The position numbers and the translations under genes were made by a program. A stretch of 20,028 bases of DNA from an uncultured Collinsella sp. (GTDB lineage: Bacteria > Actinomycetota > Coriobacteriia > Coriobacteriales > Coriobacteriaceae). The notes under the pieces were generated by a model. It had not been told where the DNA came from and did not search any database. It saw nothing but the letters and a program-made list of their open reading frames with translations. Below, one piece after another: positions 1 through 7,120 of the stretch. Positions within the stretch are counted from its first letter, which is position 1. Each line of letters opens with the position of its first letter. The DNA is taken from the NCBI GenBank assembly GCA_958437935.1, contig CAUBPS010000024.1:1-20028 (forward strand), in the 5' to 3' direction.

Positions 1-70
1 CCAATGAGTGTGTCCCCAATGAGTGTGTCCCCAATGAGTGTGTCCCCAATGAGTGTGTCCCCAATGAGTG
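1..70. repeat. 15-bp tandem repeat array
   Basis: The unit CCAATGAGTGTGTCC occurs four times without interruption (1-15, 16-30, 31-45, 46-60), followed by a 10-base partial copy at 61-70. The copies are identical, which implies recent expansion or active homogenisation. The array starts at the window edge and may be longer. There are no spacers, so it is not a CRISPR. It lies downstream of the minus-strand DUF1593 gene, and no open reading frame of note crosses it. Confidence 0.95.
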
Positions 71-74
71 CCGC

Positions 75-151
75 AAAATGAGAGTGGATAATCTCCCGTT
101 TTTGGCCTGTGTGCAGGCTCAAAGTGGGAGATTATCCACTCTCGTCATTTT
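75..151. repeat. Intergenic palindrome, 18-bp perfect stem
   Basis: GAGAGTGGATAATCTCCC at 80-97 is the exact reverse complement of 126-143. Outside it AAAATG (75-80) pairs with 146-151 after a 3-base bulge. The loop is 28 nt and contains a small GC hairpin (GCCTG / CAGGC). It abuts the tandem array and follows the stop of the minus-strand gene by about 70 bp. It could act as a terminator for that gene, but no T-run follows on the minus strand, so a REP-like or MITE-like element is equally possible. Confidence 0.85.
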
Positions 152-220
152 GGTGTCCAAAAATCCTCGCTCGTTTGGCGTCCGGGGGACACTCTTTGTC
201 GAATGTGGGCGTCGCCCTTG

Positions 221-1732
221 CTACGCCACGGTCACGGCGACCTGGGCGTAGCGGGTGCAGGGGCGCTCGGCATGCGTTTGCACGGTAAGGGTGAGCACGA
301 AGCGGTCACCGGGTTGCGCGTCGGCGGGTACGGTGAACGTGGCGTCCGCCGCGCATTCCTGCCACAGCGGCAGGTCTTGGGCGCCTGCATAGTTCGATGG
401 CCCTATGGCGACATCCCAATGCGCGTCGAAGCCCCTGCCATCGGGGTCGACGATGGACGCTGCAAGAGCAACCCGCTCGCCGGCTGTGGCGCTGCGGTCG
501 TCCATGATCTCGGCAACATACGCCGGATGCGAGCAGGCCGCGGGCTCGTGGGCACACCACTGCGCACGGGCGGCGAAGTCCTCTTGATAGCTCCGCAGGT
601 AGGGATTGGGGTTGCCGTCCACCGGCGTGCCCATTGCCGCAAATCCCGCGGGTGCATTCGAGTCAGGATGTCCGTCAAGGAACATGCGGCCGAGCAACGT
701 GTCAAAGTCGCGGTTATCGATGCCGCGCAGGCCAAACGGCAGTAGCGGAATATAGGTCATCGAGTCGCCCTCGGCCATAAAATCGCCGCGCTCAAACTGC
801 ATTGCGGGCATGCCCTCCAAACCCCAATCCAGACGGGCATGCTTACCAAACTGAAAGCGCTCGGGCTCGTTTTCGTAGACCTTGCCGTCGCCATAGAGCA
901 TATAGCGCGCCATAAGGGGGCCGTTGCCTTGGGTGAGGTTCTGTGCAGGCCAGGGCGCCTGGAACAACGGCAGCGTATCGGGCTGAGCCATCTTGGCATC
1001 AACGTAGCCGCCGTACATATAGGGCACGCACCAAAAGATGAGCTCGGGAAAAAGCTCGCGTCCATGGTCGAGCCAAGAATTGTCCTGCCCCACGCCATCG
1101 GCAACGCCCATCACACGCACCTTCTGATAGACACGCTGCTGCACAGAAGGCCACTCAGGCGTATCGCGATATCGCTCAGCAATACTCATCAGGGCGCGAA
1201 CGATCGTGTTCATGCCGCCCCAACTGAGCAGCCAAAGCGTGCGCGGATCATCATCCAAAATCGCTTGAGCAATCACGCGCGAGCCCTCAGTCTCCGCGCG
1301 CACATCACCCTCAAAGGCAACGTTGCCTACAAACGTACGCTCAATCATCTGAGCCGGCGTGGGAAACGCCGGCTCACCGGCAGCGGCCGCATTCGCCTGC
1401 AGCTGAGGCCAAGCCTGGGCATACTCATTGCTCCAGAGACTCTCAATCCAATGCTCAGGAAACGGCCGATACTCACGAAGCTCCCCGGCCGTGGGATCGG
1501 GCTCATGAGGCACAACCTCCCACTCATAAGAGCGACGCCCTTTGGTCCGCCAATGCGGATTCACCTCGCCCAGCGTATGCACGCCATCCCCAAGAAAGTG
1601 ATACTGCGAAGCCGTATACACCACAGCCTGCACATCAAGCAAGTTAAGATACAGAGCCAAATGAACGAGCGAGTTCATATCATCGACTTCCATATCAGTA
1701 GTAACAATCACCCGAGTCAACTCTTGGGACAT
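221..1732 (-). CDS. DUF1593 nucleoside-hydrolase-like protein (Sde0182 type)
   Basis: The 503-residue product begins with an N-terminal segment containing TTDMEVDDMNS (D13, D17 and D18). This resembles the DTDxGxDD calcium/ribose site of nucleoside hydrolases as found in DUF1593 proteins. Further family-like blocks are LWLLSWGGMNT and VMGVADGVGQDNSW. The last 90 residues look like the Ig-like C-terminal domain of Sde0182-type proteins (DPDGRGFDAHWDV, then a beta-rich tail). DUF1593 proteins are associated with polysaccharide degradation, but no reaction is firmly assigned to this subgroup. There is no signal peptide, so it is probably cytosolic. I chose the ATG at 1732 because GGAG lies 8 nt upstream (1741-1744). 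An in-frame ATG at 1756 has no ribosome binding site. It follows the esterase gene on the same strand, with a large hairpin between them. Confidence 0.85.
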   Translation of the reverse strand: MSQELTRVIVTTDMEVDDMNSLVHLALYLNLLDVQAVVYTASQYHFLGDGVHTLGEVNPHWRTKGRRSYEWEVVPHEPDPTAGELREYRPFPEHWIESLWSNEYAQAWPQLQANAAAAGEPAFPTPAQMIERTFVGNVAFEGDVRAETEGSRVIAQAILDDDPRTLWLLSWGGMNTIVRALMSIAERYRDTPEWPSVQQRVYQKVRVMGVADGVGQDNSWLDHGRELFPELIFWCVPYMYGGYVDAKMAQPDTLPLFQAPWPAQNLTQGNGPLMARYMLYGDGKVYENEPERFQFGKHARLDWGLEGMPAMQFERGDFMAEGDSMTYIPLLPFGLRGIDNRDFDTLLGRMFLDGHPDSNAPAGFAAMGTPVDGNPNPYLRSYQEDFAARAQWCAHEPAACSHPAYVAEIMDDRSATAGERVALAASIVDPDGRGFDAHWDVAIGPSNYAGAQDLPLWQECAADATFTVPADAQPGDRFVLTLTVQTHAERPCTRYAQVAVTVA

Positions 1733-1862
1733 AAGAACAGCTCCAACCAAAATCATTTCAGCCAGTTACGCGCAAGGCAAGACGGGCCCCCACGCCCTCA
1801 TCGCCACCGACCCGGCGTGCTGCCGGAAGCGCTCGTCCAGCGTTTCGAACAACGTTAACCTA

Positions 1863-1987
1863 GGGGCCCTGACCTTTAGTTTTGTAAACATTCCGCAGCG
1901 CGGGTCCCGCTTATCCGTTGCTCCGAAGGAGCAGGATAAGCGGGACTCATGCGCGAGGACGTTTACAAAACTAAAGGTCAGGGCCCC
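1863..1987. repeat. Large nested palindrome, 27-bp perfect outer stem
   Basis: Bases 1863-1889 are the exact reverse complement of 1961-1987 (27 bp). Inside are a second perfect stem, GTCCCGCTTATCC (1904-1916) with 1934-1946, and an apical hairpin GCTCC-GAA-GGAGC (1920-1932). The whole 125-nt unit can fold as one long hairpin. It fills most of the 265-bp gap between two minus-strand genes. It begins 10 bp after the esterase stop, so it may terminate or process that transcript, although no T-run is seen. The rest of the gap (1733-1862) shows only the ribosome binding site of the DUF1593 gene. Confidence 0.92.
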
Positions 1988-1997
1988 GATGGGATGG

Positions 1998-3335
1998 TTA
2001 CCTCGAAACTCTGGCCGACCACTCCCAGCAGCCCACCGGCTCGCCGTCGATGAGTACGTTGCCCCCGTCGATGTCTTGATAACACAGGTCGTTGAATTGG
2101 TGGATCCACACGCCATGGTTGAACGTCTTCTTGGGCGAGCCGTCGGCCTCGCGGTAGCGCCCGGTCAGGTCCTCGACATGGCTAAAGTACGTGAGGTGCA
2201 CGTTGGCGCCGGCAGCGCGCAGGCGAGTCGTGAGCGGCAGCACGGTCTCCTGCGGGGCCACGAGCTCGTCGCCCTTGGAGTGCGTAAACCACAGCGGCGT
2301 CTTTGCGAGGGCGGCGACGTCCTCGTCCGTGGCGTTGTACCACGGCGCGCAGCAGGGGAGGCCCGCGGCGAAGAAATCGGGGTAGTCGGCGCACAGGCGC
2401 AGCGTCATAAAGCCGCCGTTGGAAAGGCCGGCGACCACGATGCGGTCGGTGTCGATGCGGTCGGCATGCTCGGCGACAAACTCGTCGATGAGCGCCTTAA
2501 TGACGGGGGAGTAGATGCTCTGGTTGGAGCGACCGAGTTGCTCGACGCCGTTGTCCATCCAAAACGTGGGCGACTGCGGCACGAGCACCCAGGCAAAGCC
2601 GCCAAAGTAGCGCTGGATCTGCGCCTGGCTAATGGCCGTCACGCGGTTGCCGATATAGGCACGCGTGGCGCCTTCGCCTTGCGTGGCGCCCTTGCCCTCG
2701 CCGGCGCCGTGCAGATACACCACGAGCGGTGCCTTTTGGGGCACGACCGTCGCCTCGGGCGCAAAAGGGTTGAAGCATGCCGAGTCTTCGGCCTTAAAGC
2801 TGGGCTCAAAGAAGCCGTATTCGAGCGCGATGCCGTCGACGGCGGTCTTTTGCGTGGCGTTGCTCCAGCCTTTGAGCGCGGGGCAGATATCGCCACGGCA
2901 GGTGTCGAAGACCAGGCCGCAGGTGGGATCGTCGCCGTCGTTGCCGGGAAGAGCTGTGAGCTGCGTGATGCGCAGCTGGTCATCGAGCATGCGCGAGCCC
3001 ATGACGCCGCCTTCGATGGTCTTGGTCAGGCGCTGCTCGGCGACCTCGAGCGCCACATGGGTGCCCACGGCGAGCTTACGTCCGTTCTCGTCGCACGGAT
3101 ATGCGGCGAGAATGTCGATGTAACCCACGGAGGGCGCGGCATGGTCGGCGCCGCGCTCCTTGCGCATCAGAACCTCGCCCGAGCGCTCGTGACGCTCTAC
3201 ATATATATGGAAGGTGTTCGCGTCGATGTCGTTGGCGCGCACGGTGCAGGGCAGGTCGAGTACGACCTTGCTGATCCAGGGGCCAAAGTCGCCCAAGGTG
3301 GTGACGGTTGCGTAGGTACACAATTTGAGCTCCAT
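1998..3335 (-). CDS. Alpha/beta-hydrolase esterase (PHB depolymerase / prolyl oligopeptidase-like)
   Basis: The 445-residue protein has an N-terminal beta-rich region of about 110 residues, resembling the Ig-like domain of bacterial esterases, and then an alpha/beta-hydrolase domain. Visible features are the oxyanion strand VVYLHGAGEG (205-214), the nucleophile elbow VAGLSNGGF with Ser305, a probable acid Asp356 in SKGDELV, and His407 in NHGVW. Together these form a complete Ser-Asp-His triad. Relatives hydrolyse carbohydrate or feruloyl/acetyl esters, but the substrate cannot be read from sequence. No signal peptide is visible, so it probably acts on imported glycosides in the cytoplasm. GGGAGG sits 6 nt before the ATG. 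It diverges from the PTS gene and is the first gene of a likely two-gene minus-strand unit with the DUF1593 gene. Confidence 0.85.
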   Translation of the reverse strand: MELKLCTYATVTTLGDFGPWISKVVLDLPCTVRANDIDANTFHIYVERHERSGEVLMRKERGADHAAPSVGYIDILAAYPCDENGRKLAVGTHVALEVAEQRLTKTIEGGVMGSRMLDDQLRITQLTALPGNDGDDPTCGLVFDTCRGDICPALKGWSNATQKTAVDGIALEYGFFEPSFKAEDSACFNPFAPEATVVPQKAPLVVYLHGAGEGKGATQGEGATRAYIGNRVTAISQAQIQRYFGGFAWVLVPQSPTFWMDNGVEQLGRSNQSIYSPVIKALIDEFVAEHADRIDTDRIVVAGLSNGGFMTLRLCADYPDFFAAGLPCCAPWYNATDEDVAALAKTPLWFTHSKGDELVAPQETVLPLTTRLRAAGANVHLTYFSHVEDLTGRYREADGSPKKTFNHGVWIHQFNDLCYQDIDGGNVLIDGEPVGCWEWSARVSR

Positions 3336-3383
3336 GAGCTGCCTCCCTTACGCCGCGAATGCCTGGCATCTGCGGCAATACAA

Positions 3384-3399
3384 ACTAAACATGTTTAGT
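3384..3399. promoter_or_regulatory. Operator-like 16-bp palindrome
   Basis: ACTAAACATGTTTAGT is a perfect 16-bp palindrome, 49 bp upstream of the esterase start. It resembles the site at 3462-3487 (ACTAAACATATGTTTACT), so both probably bind the same dimeric repressor. The spacing fits a site near the esterase promoter. The regulator is not identified. Confidence 0.6.
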
Positions 3400-3434
3400 G
3401 TAATCTAGAATTGAAGAATAACCAGATGAACTCG

Positions 3435-3657
3435 GTAAACGGCAAAATTGAACACGTCGTGAGCTACTAAACATATGTTTACTAGCTTCTAGCAGGGATT
3501 CTGTTGATGAGTTAACAGATCAGTGAGGTGTTCATCAAAATAAAATCCCACGTAAATGGCTATATATCAATAGAGGGTCAAAGAGACCATTTCCCGCCAT
3601 TCAAATACGTTCACCCCCGATTTCCTACCGTTCACCGGACTGTAGACGGCAAAATTG
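3435..3657. promoter_or_regulatory. Repeated motif GTARACGGCAAAATTG (two copies)
   Basis: GTAAACGGCAAAATTG at 3435-3450 recurs as GTAGACGGCAAAATTG at 3642-3657, with one mismatch in 16. A related string, TAAACGGCAATATCG, occurs at 13297-13311 upstream of the TetR gene. This is direct-repeat regulatory DNA in the 490-bp gap between the divergent esterase and PTS genes. The stretch between the copies is AT-rich (TAAATGGCTATATATC around 3552-3567) and contains no gene. Confidence 0.5.
3462..3487. promoter_or_regulatory. Operator-like 26-bp palindrome
   Basis: The 26 bases are self-complementary except for one pair (3467/3482). The core is TAAACATATGTTTA. It lies about 127 bp upstream of the esterase start and 339 bp upstream of the PTS start. 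It shares its half-site CTAAACAT with the palindrome at 3384-3399, as expected for paired operators allowing looping. Confidence 0.6.
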
Positions 3658-3684
3658 CCACAAATATGGCGCTCCGTGTAAACT
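3655..3684 (+). promoter_or_regulatory. Candidate promoter of the PTS gene
   Basis: TTGCCA (3655-3660) and TAAACT (3679-3684) are separated by 18 bp and resemble sigma-70 -35 and -10 boxes. GTAAAC half-sites overlap or follow the -10 box, so a repressor bound there would block transcription. The leader to the ATG would be about 135 nt and contains a stem-loop at 3777-3802 (GTGCC/GGCAC with AGCCC/GGGCT). Confidence 0.35.
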
Positions 3685-3702
3685 AAAGCACGTAAACGTT
3701 CA

Positions 3703-3719
3703 GTAAACACCTTGTTTAC
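3703..3719. promoter_or_regulatory. Operator-like inverted repeat GTAAAC-n5-GTTTAC
   Basis: GTAAAC (3703-3708) and GTTTAC (3714-3719) form a perfect 6-bp inverted repeat with a 5-bp spacer. Two further direct GTAAAC half-sites lie at 3678-3683 and 3692-3697, just upstream. The string AGTAAACACC at 3702-3711 recurs exactly at 13284-13293 upstream of the TetR gene. The position, just after the candidate -10 box, suits a repressor site. Confidence 0.55.
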
Positions 3720-3825
3720 AAAAGCGTATCCAAGGGTCCGGCAACCGTAAGGGGTTATAGTCGCCGGGCCAAAGGCGTGCCTAAGCCCAAGGGGGCTGGC
3801 ACACGAAGATATGGGGAGGGGTCCC

Positions 3826-5253
3826 ATGGCAGTAGATAACAAGCAGATTGCCACCGATGTCCTCGAGCTCGTGGGCGGTGCGGAGAATGTTTCCGTCGCC
3901 ACCAACTGCATGACGCGCCTGCGTCTGACGCTCAAGGACAACGACAAGGCCGACGTGGAGAAGATCAAGAAGGTCAAGGGTGTTCTGGGATGCCAGTTCG
4001 CCGGCAGCCAGCTCCAGGTCATCATCGGCCAGAACGTGCCCAAGGTGCTCGCCGAGTTCGTCGCCATCTCCGGCGTCAAGCAGGGTGCCGCCGTCGACGA
4101 GAACCTCGATGCTTCCAAGCAGAAGTTCGAGCTCAAGAACCTGCCGAACATCATCCTTGACTATCTGTCGGGCTCCATGACCCAGCTCATCCCGCTGCTC
4201 ATGGCCGGCGGTCTGTTCCGCACCATCGCGGCCGTTCTCGGCCCCACCATGCTGGGCGTTATCTCGGCCGACGACCCGACCTACACGTTCCTCTACACCA
4301 CCCTGTACGAGGCAACGTTCACCTTTATCCCCATCTACCTGGGCTATGCCGCCGCTAAGAAGCTCGGCGCCAGCCCGGTGCTCGGCATGCTGCTCGGTGG
4401 CGCCCTCATGGCTCCTTCCGTGGTGAGCGTCGCCACCCAGGAGGGCGGCGGAATCATCTCCGTCTATGGCATCCAGATCGCCGCTGCCAACTATCAGCAG
4501 TCCGTCCTGCCGATCATCCTCTCGGTGCCCGTCCTGTACTTTGTTGAGAAGTTCTTTAAGAAGGTCATGCCCGACGTGCTGTCCACGGTCTTCACGCCGT
4601 TCTGCACCATGATCGTCACGATCCCCATCGCCTTCATCGTCCTCGCTCCGATCGGCAACGAGATCGGCACGCTGATCGCCAACGCCCTCTTCGGCCTTGC
4701 TGACCTTGGCGGCATCGGCATCCTGATCGTCATGGCCATCCTCGGCGCCTTCTGGCAGCTCTTCGTGGTCTGCGGCATGCACATGCCCGTCATCCTGCTC
4801 GCTCAGGTTCAGATCATCGCTGCCGGCTACGATCCCTTCGTCTTCGTTTCCACCAACTGCGCTATGGCCGCTGTCTGGGGCTGCGCCTTCGGTGCCTTCC
4901 TCAAGATGAAGAACCCCGACGAGAAGTCTCTCGCCATCGGCTACGTCATCTCCGCCATCGCCGGCGGCGTCACCGAGCCCGCGCTCTTCGGTATCCTCAT
5001 GCGCTTCCGCCGCACCATGCTCGGCATGTTCATCGGCGGTGCCATCGGCGCTGTGTTCTCCGGCCTCATGGGCGTTACCTACTACCTCGCAGGCGGTGCG
5101 TCCAACTTCCTGGTCTTCACCAACTACCTGCAGGGTGGCCAGATGAACACCGTCTGGGCTATCGTTGGTATGGCAATCTCCTTTGTCATCGCCGCTGCCG
5201 TCGTCTTTGCCTGCGGCTTCTCCAAGGAGGAACTCGCCGAGATGGAGGCCTAA
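3826..5253 (+). CDS. PTS sugar transporter, fused EIIB-EIIC (glucose/glucoside family)
   Basis: The 475-residue membrane permease imports and phosphorylates a sugar using phosphate relayed from EIIA. Residues 1 to about 85 form the EIIB domain, with the phosphorylation cysteine in ATNCMTRLRL (Cys28). The rest is a hydrophobic EIIC domain with about ten membrane segments and the conserved GVTEPALFGI motif. The NCMTRLR variant replaces the more usual HCATRLR and also occurs in MurP-type (N-acetylmuramate) EIIBC proteins. The substrate is therefore uncertain: a beta-glucoside, MurNAc or another glycoside. No EIIA domain is fused and none is in the window, so it must borrow one. The ATG at 3826 is chosen because GGGGAGGGG precedes it closely; an in-frame ATG at 3811 has no such site. 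It diverges from the esterase, and the terminator at 5295 closes it. Confidence 0.92.
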   Translation: MAVDNKQIATDVLELVGGAENVSVATNCMTRLRLTLKDNDKADVEKIKKVKGVLGCQFAGSQLQVIIGQNVPKVLAEFVAISGVKQGAAVDENLDASKQKFELKNLPNIILDYLSGSMTQLIPLLMAGGLFRTIAAVLGPTMLGVISADDPTYTFLYTTLYEATFTFIPIYLGYAAAKKLGASPVLGMLLGGALMAPSVVSVATQEGGGIISVYGIQIAAANYQQSVLPIILSVPVLYFVEKFFKKVMPDVLSTVFTPFCTMIVTIPIAFIVLAPIGNEIGTLIANALFGLADLGGIGILIVMAILGAFWQLFVVCGMHMPVILLAQVQIIAAGYDPFVFVSTNCAMAAVWGCAFGAFLKMKNPDEKSLAIGYVISAIAGGVTEPALFGILMRFRRTMLGMFIGGAIGAVFSGLMGVTYYLAGGASNFLVFTNYLQGGQMNTVWAIVGMAISFVIAAAVVFACGFSKEELAEMEA

Positions 5254-5294
5254 GGCCAAGCCATTCGGTCGACTACGACCTTACCTACACGACA

Positions 5295-5330
5295 GGGCCC
5301 CGTCAGGCGCAAGTCCGGCGGGGCCCTTTT
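5295..5330 (+). terminator. Rho-independent terminator after the PTS gene
   Basis: GGGCCCCG (5295-5302) pairs with CGGGGCCC (5319-5326), followed at once by TTTT. It begins 42 nt past the PTS stop codon. The short T-run may allow partial read-through into the downstream glycosidase gene. Confidence 0.85.
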
Positions 5331-5355
5331 GCAAGGTAGACTGGAGCGGGCAAGT

Positions 5356-5401
5356 GGTGCCTGCCTGTCGGGGCTTGCTAAGCGACAGGGGCTTTTGCAC
5401 C
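5356..5401 (+). other. Leader stem-loop before the DUF4038 gene
   Basis: GGTGC (5356-5360) pairs with GCACC (5397-5401), CCTGTCG (5364-5370) with CGACAGG (5383-5389), and GCTT with AAGC at the tip. A TTTT run at 5393-5396 follows the inner stem, so it could be a second weak terminator or an attenuator. It lies 63 nt upstream of the glycosidase start. A role is inferred only. Confidence 0.4.
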
Positions 5402-5463
5402 AGGGGTTTCCGCGAAAGCTTCTGCCGGTTCGCAATTCCTTTATCGAGCGAAAGGACATGCAG

Positions 5464-6777
5464 ATGAGTTTGGGAAAGCTGACCGTCAACGGTCGTCAGG
5501 ACGGTTTTTTGTGCGAGGGCAAGCCGTTCTTTTGGTTTGCCGATACGTGCTGGAGCGCATTCACCAGCATCTCCGAGGCCGACTGGGATTACTATCTGAC
5601 CCGTCGCGCCGAGCAGGGCATGAACGTGCTGCAGATCAACACGCTGCCGCAGTGGGATCGCTGCTGCCCCGATCTGGGTATTTGGCCCTACGCCAGCGAG
5701 GATGGCGTGCACTTTGATTGGTCCCGTCCCAACCAGGCATACTGGGACCGCGCCGCTGCCATGTGCCGCGCTGCCGTCGAGCACGGCATTCGCCCGGCGC
5801 TCGTGCTCATGTGGTGCAACTACGTGCCCGGTACCTGGGGTGCCAAGATTGCCGAGCGTTGCGGTGCCGAGGTCATGCCGCGCGAGGAGGTCCGTGCCCA
5901 TGTTGCCCGCGTCGTCGAGAACCTGGGCGAGTTCGATCCCGTCTATGTGGTGACGGGCGACACGGACTTTGCCGGTGACGAGGCGATTGCCTATTACGAG
6001 GATGCGCTCGACGAGGTTGCAAAGCGCGCGCCCGAGGCTCTGCGCACCATGCACATCAACCGCGGCAACCGCACGATTCCCGCGCAGTATCTGGACCGCC
6101 TGGACTTCTATATGTTCCAGCCCGGTCACAACTACGAGGGCCAGCCCGAGGCTTGGCGCTTGCCGCAGGACTTTATCGCCAACTATCCCAAAAAGCCGAT
6201 GGTCAACTCCGAGCCCTGCTACGAGCAGATGGGTGCGTCGCGCAACGTGTACTGGCGCTTTACCGCGCAGGACTGCCGCGCGAGCGTGTGGTCGTCGATT
6301 CTTGCCGGCGCCAGCGCGGGCGTGACCTACGGTGCCCACGGCGTTTGGAACTGGCAGACGTCGCGCAGCCAGGGCTCGGTCCTGGGCGAGGGCTTTGACA
6401 TGCCGTTCCGCTGGCAGGAGTGCCTGCAGTTTGCGGGCGTGTGGGACTTTGCCGCCATCGAGCATGTGCTTGCCGGCCTGGGTGCCACGGCGTGCGATGG
6501 CGCCCTTGCCGTGGTTCCCGCGCAGGAGCTGCTCGACGACGCGCGCGAGGCCATCCGCGTGGCGCGTATCGGCGATCGAGTCGTCACCTATCTGCCGCGC
6601 ACCACGGCGCTTACGTTTAAGCTCGATAGTGCGCGCGGCTGGTCGGCGACGGCCCTCGACATGGAGGCCAAGCGCATTGCCAAGCTGCCCGTTCGCGATA
6701 ACGGCGACGGCACCGTGCGCGTAGCTCAGCATCCCTTTGAGCACGACGCTCTGGTGATTCTGACTCCCGAGCGCTAA
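5464..6777 (+). CDS. DUF4038 glycoside hydrolase (apiosidase-like, GH140-related)
   Basis: The 437-residue protein is predicted to be a cytosolic (beta/alpha)8-barrel glycosidase. The DUF4038 opening is clear: PFFWFADTCWSAF (21-33) and RRAEQGMNVLQINTLPQWD (47-65). The acid/base candidate is Asp166 or Asp168 in VVTGDTDF, and the second carboxylate is Glu250 in VNSEPCYE. This matches the Asp/Glu pair used by GH140 apiosidases. The C-terminal 90 residues look like the small beta domain often attached to DUF4038 (collagen-binding-like in database naming). There is no signal peptide. The ATG at 5464 is chosen because AAAGGA ends 7 nt before it; the ATG at 5458 would be too close. It lies downstream of the PTS gene, on the same strand, after a terminator. 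The exact sugar released is unknown. Confidence 0.85.
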   Translation: MSLGKLTVNGRQDGFLCEGKPFFWFADTCWSAFTSISEADWDYYLTRRAEQGMNVLQINTLPQWDRCCPDLGIWPYASEDGVHFDWSRPNQAYWDRAAAMCRAAVEHGIRPALVLMWCNYVPGTWGAKIAERCGAEVMPREEVRAHVARVVENLGEFDPVYVVTGDTDFAGDEAIAYYEDALDEVAKRAPEALRTMHINRGNRTIPAQYLDRLDFYMFQPGHNYEGQPEAWRLPQDFIANYPKKPMVNSEPCYEQMGASRNVYWRFTAQDCRASVWSSILAGASAGVTYGAHGVWNWQTSRSQGSVLGEGFDMPFRWQECLQFAGVWDFAAIEHVLAGLGATACDGALAVVPAQELLDDAREAIRVARIGDRVVTYLPRTTALTFKLDSARGWSATALDMEAKRIAKLPVRDNGDGTVRVAQHPFEHDALVILTPER

Positions 6778-6811
6778 CGCCCGAGCTCCAACACTTCCGA
6801 TCCCTCCATCC

Positions 6812-6934
6812 CCCTTCTCCATCGCACGCAACCCAGTCCCTCAATAAGTTGCGGTGGAATAGTTCCTAAAAAGTGCCCCCAGCCGGACAAACAGGAACTA
6901 TTCCACCGCAACTGAGCGTGCGATCGGAGAAGGG
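6812..6934. repeat. Nested palindrome with TTGCGGTGGAATA core (copy 1)
   Basis: The inner arms 6847-6867 and 6893-6913 are 21-bp perfect complements. Outer arms CCCTTCTCCATCGCACGC (6812-6829) and 6916-6934 pair with a single bulged base (6925). The loop carries GCCCCCAGCCGG. The unit is intergenic between two plus-strand genes. It belongs to a family with 6942-7008 and 12417-12510, recognised by the stem core TTGCGGTG(A/G)AATA. No gene lies in 6778-7120; the two palindromes occupy most of that stretch. Confidence 0.9.
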
Positions 6935-6941
6935 CTCCTTT

Positions 6942-7008
6942 AGTTGCGGTGAAATACGGTCTAAATCCAGCCTTTTTGGCTGTAAACAGTCCGTATTCCA
7001 CCGCAACT
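6942..7008. repeat. Palindrome with TTGCGGTGAAATACGG core (copy 2)
   Basis: Arms 6942-6959 and 6991-7008 are complementary over 18 bp apart from one position. That position is an A-C mismatch in a plus-strand RNA but a G-U wobble in a minus-strand RNA. CAGCC-TTTTT-GGCTG forms a small apical hairpin. It lies 8 bp after copy 1, in the same orientation. It is not obviously a terminator for either neighbour. Confidence 0.9.
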
Positions 7009-7120
7009 TGTGTTGAGGGCGGTTGAGGGCAATTGCGTAACACTTCGGCTATTGCGTGTGTAGTAAGACCCATTCTCCATTAAAATGGTTTTCCGGACAT
7101 CTAAGCGGGTGGGGGTTACC

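Noticed and set aside
1..70. CRISPR array
   Set aside because: The 15-bp units are directly adjacent with no spacers, and there are no cas genes.
839..3398. Long plus-strand frames opposite the DUF1593 and esterase genes
   Set aside because: The minus-strand products carry catalytic motifs and ribosome binding sites; the plus-strand translations do not.
3781..5259. 492-codon minus-strand reading frame opposite the PTS gene
   Set aside because: It is the antisense shadow of a clear EIIBC gene. The translation is an implausible run of Asp, Gly, Glu and His caused by the codon bias of the real strand.
5281..6831. 516-codon minus-strand reading frame opposite the DUF4038 gene
   Set aside because: It mirrors a gene with clear family motifs and has no ribosome binding site or recognisable domain.
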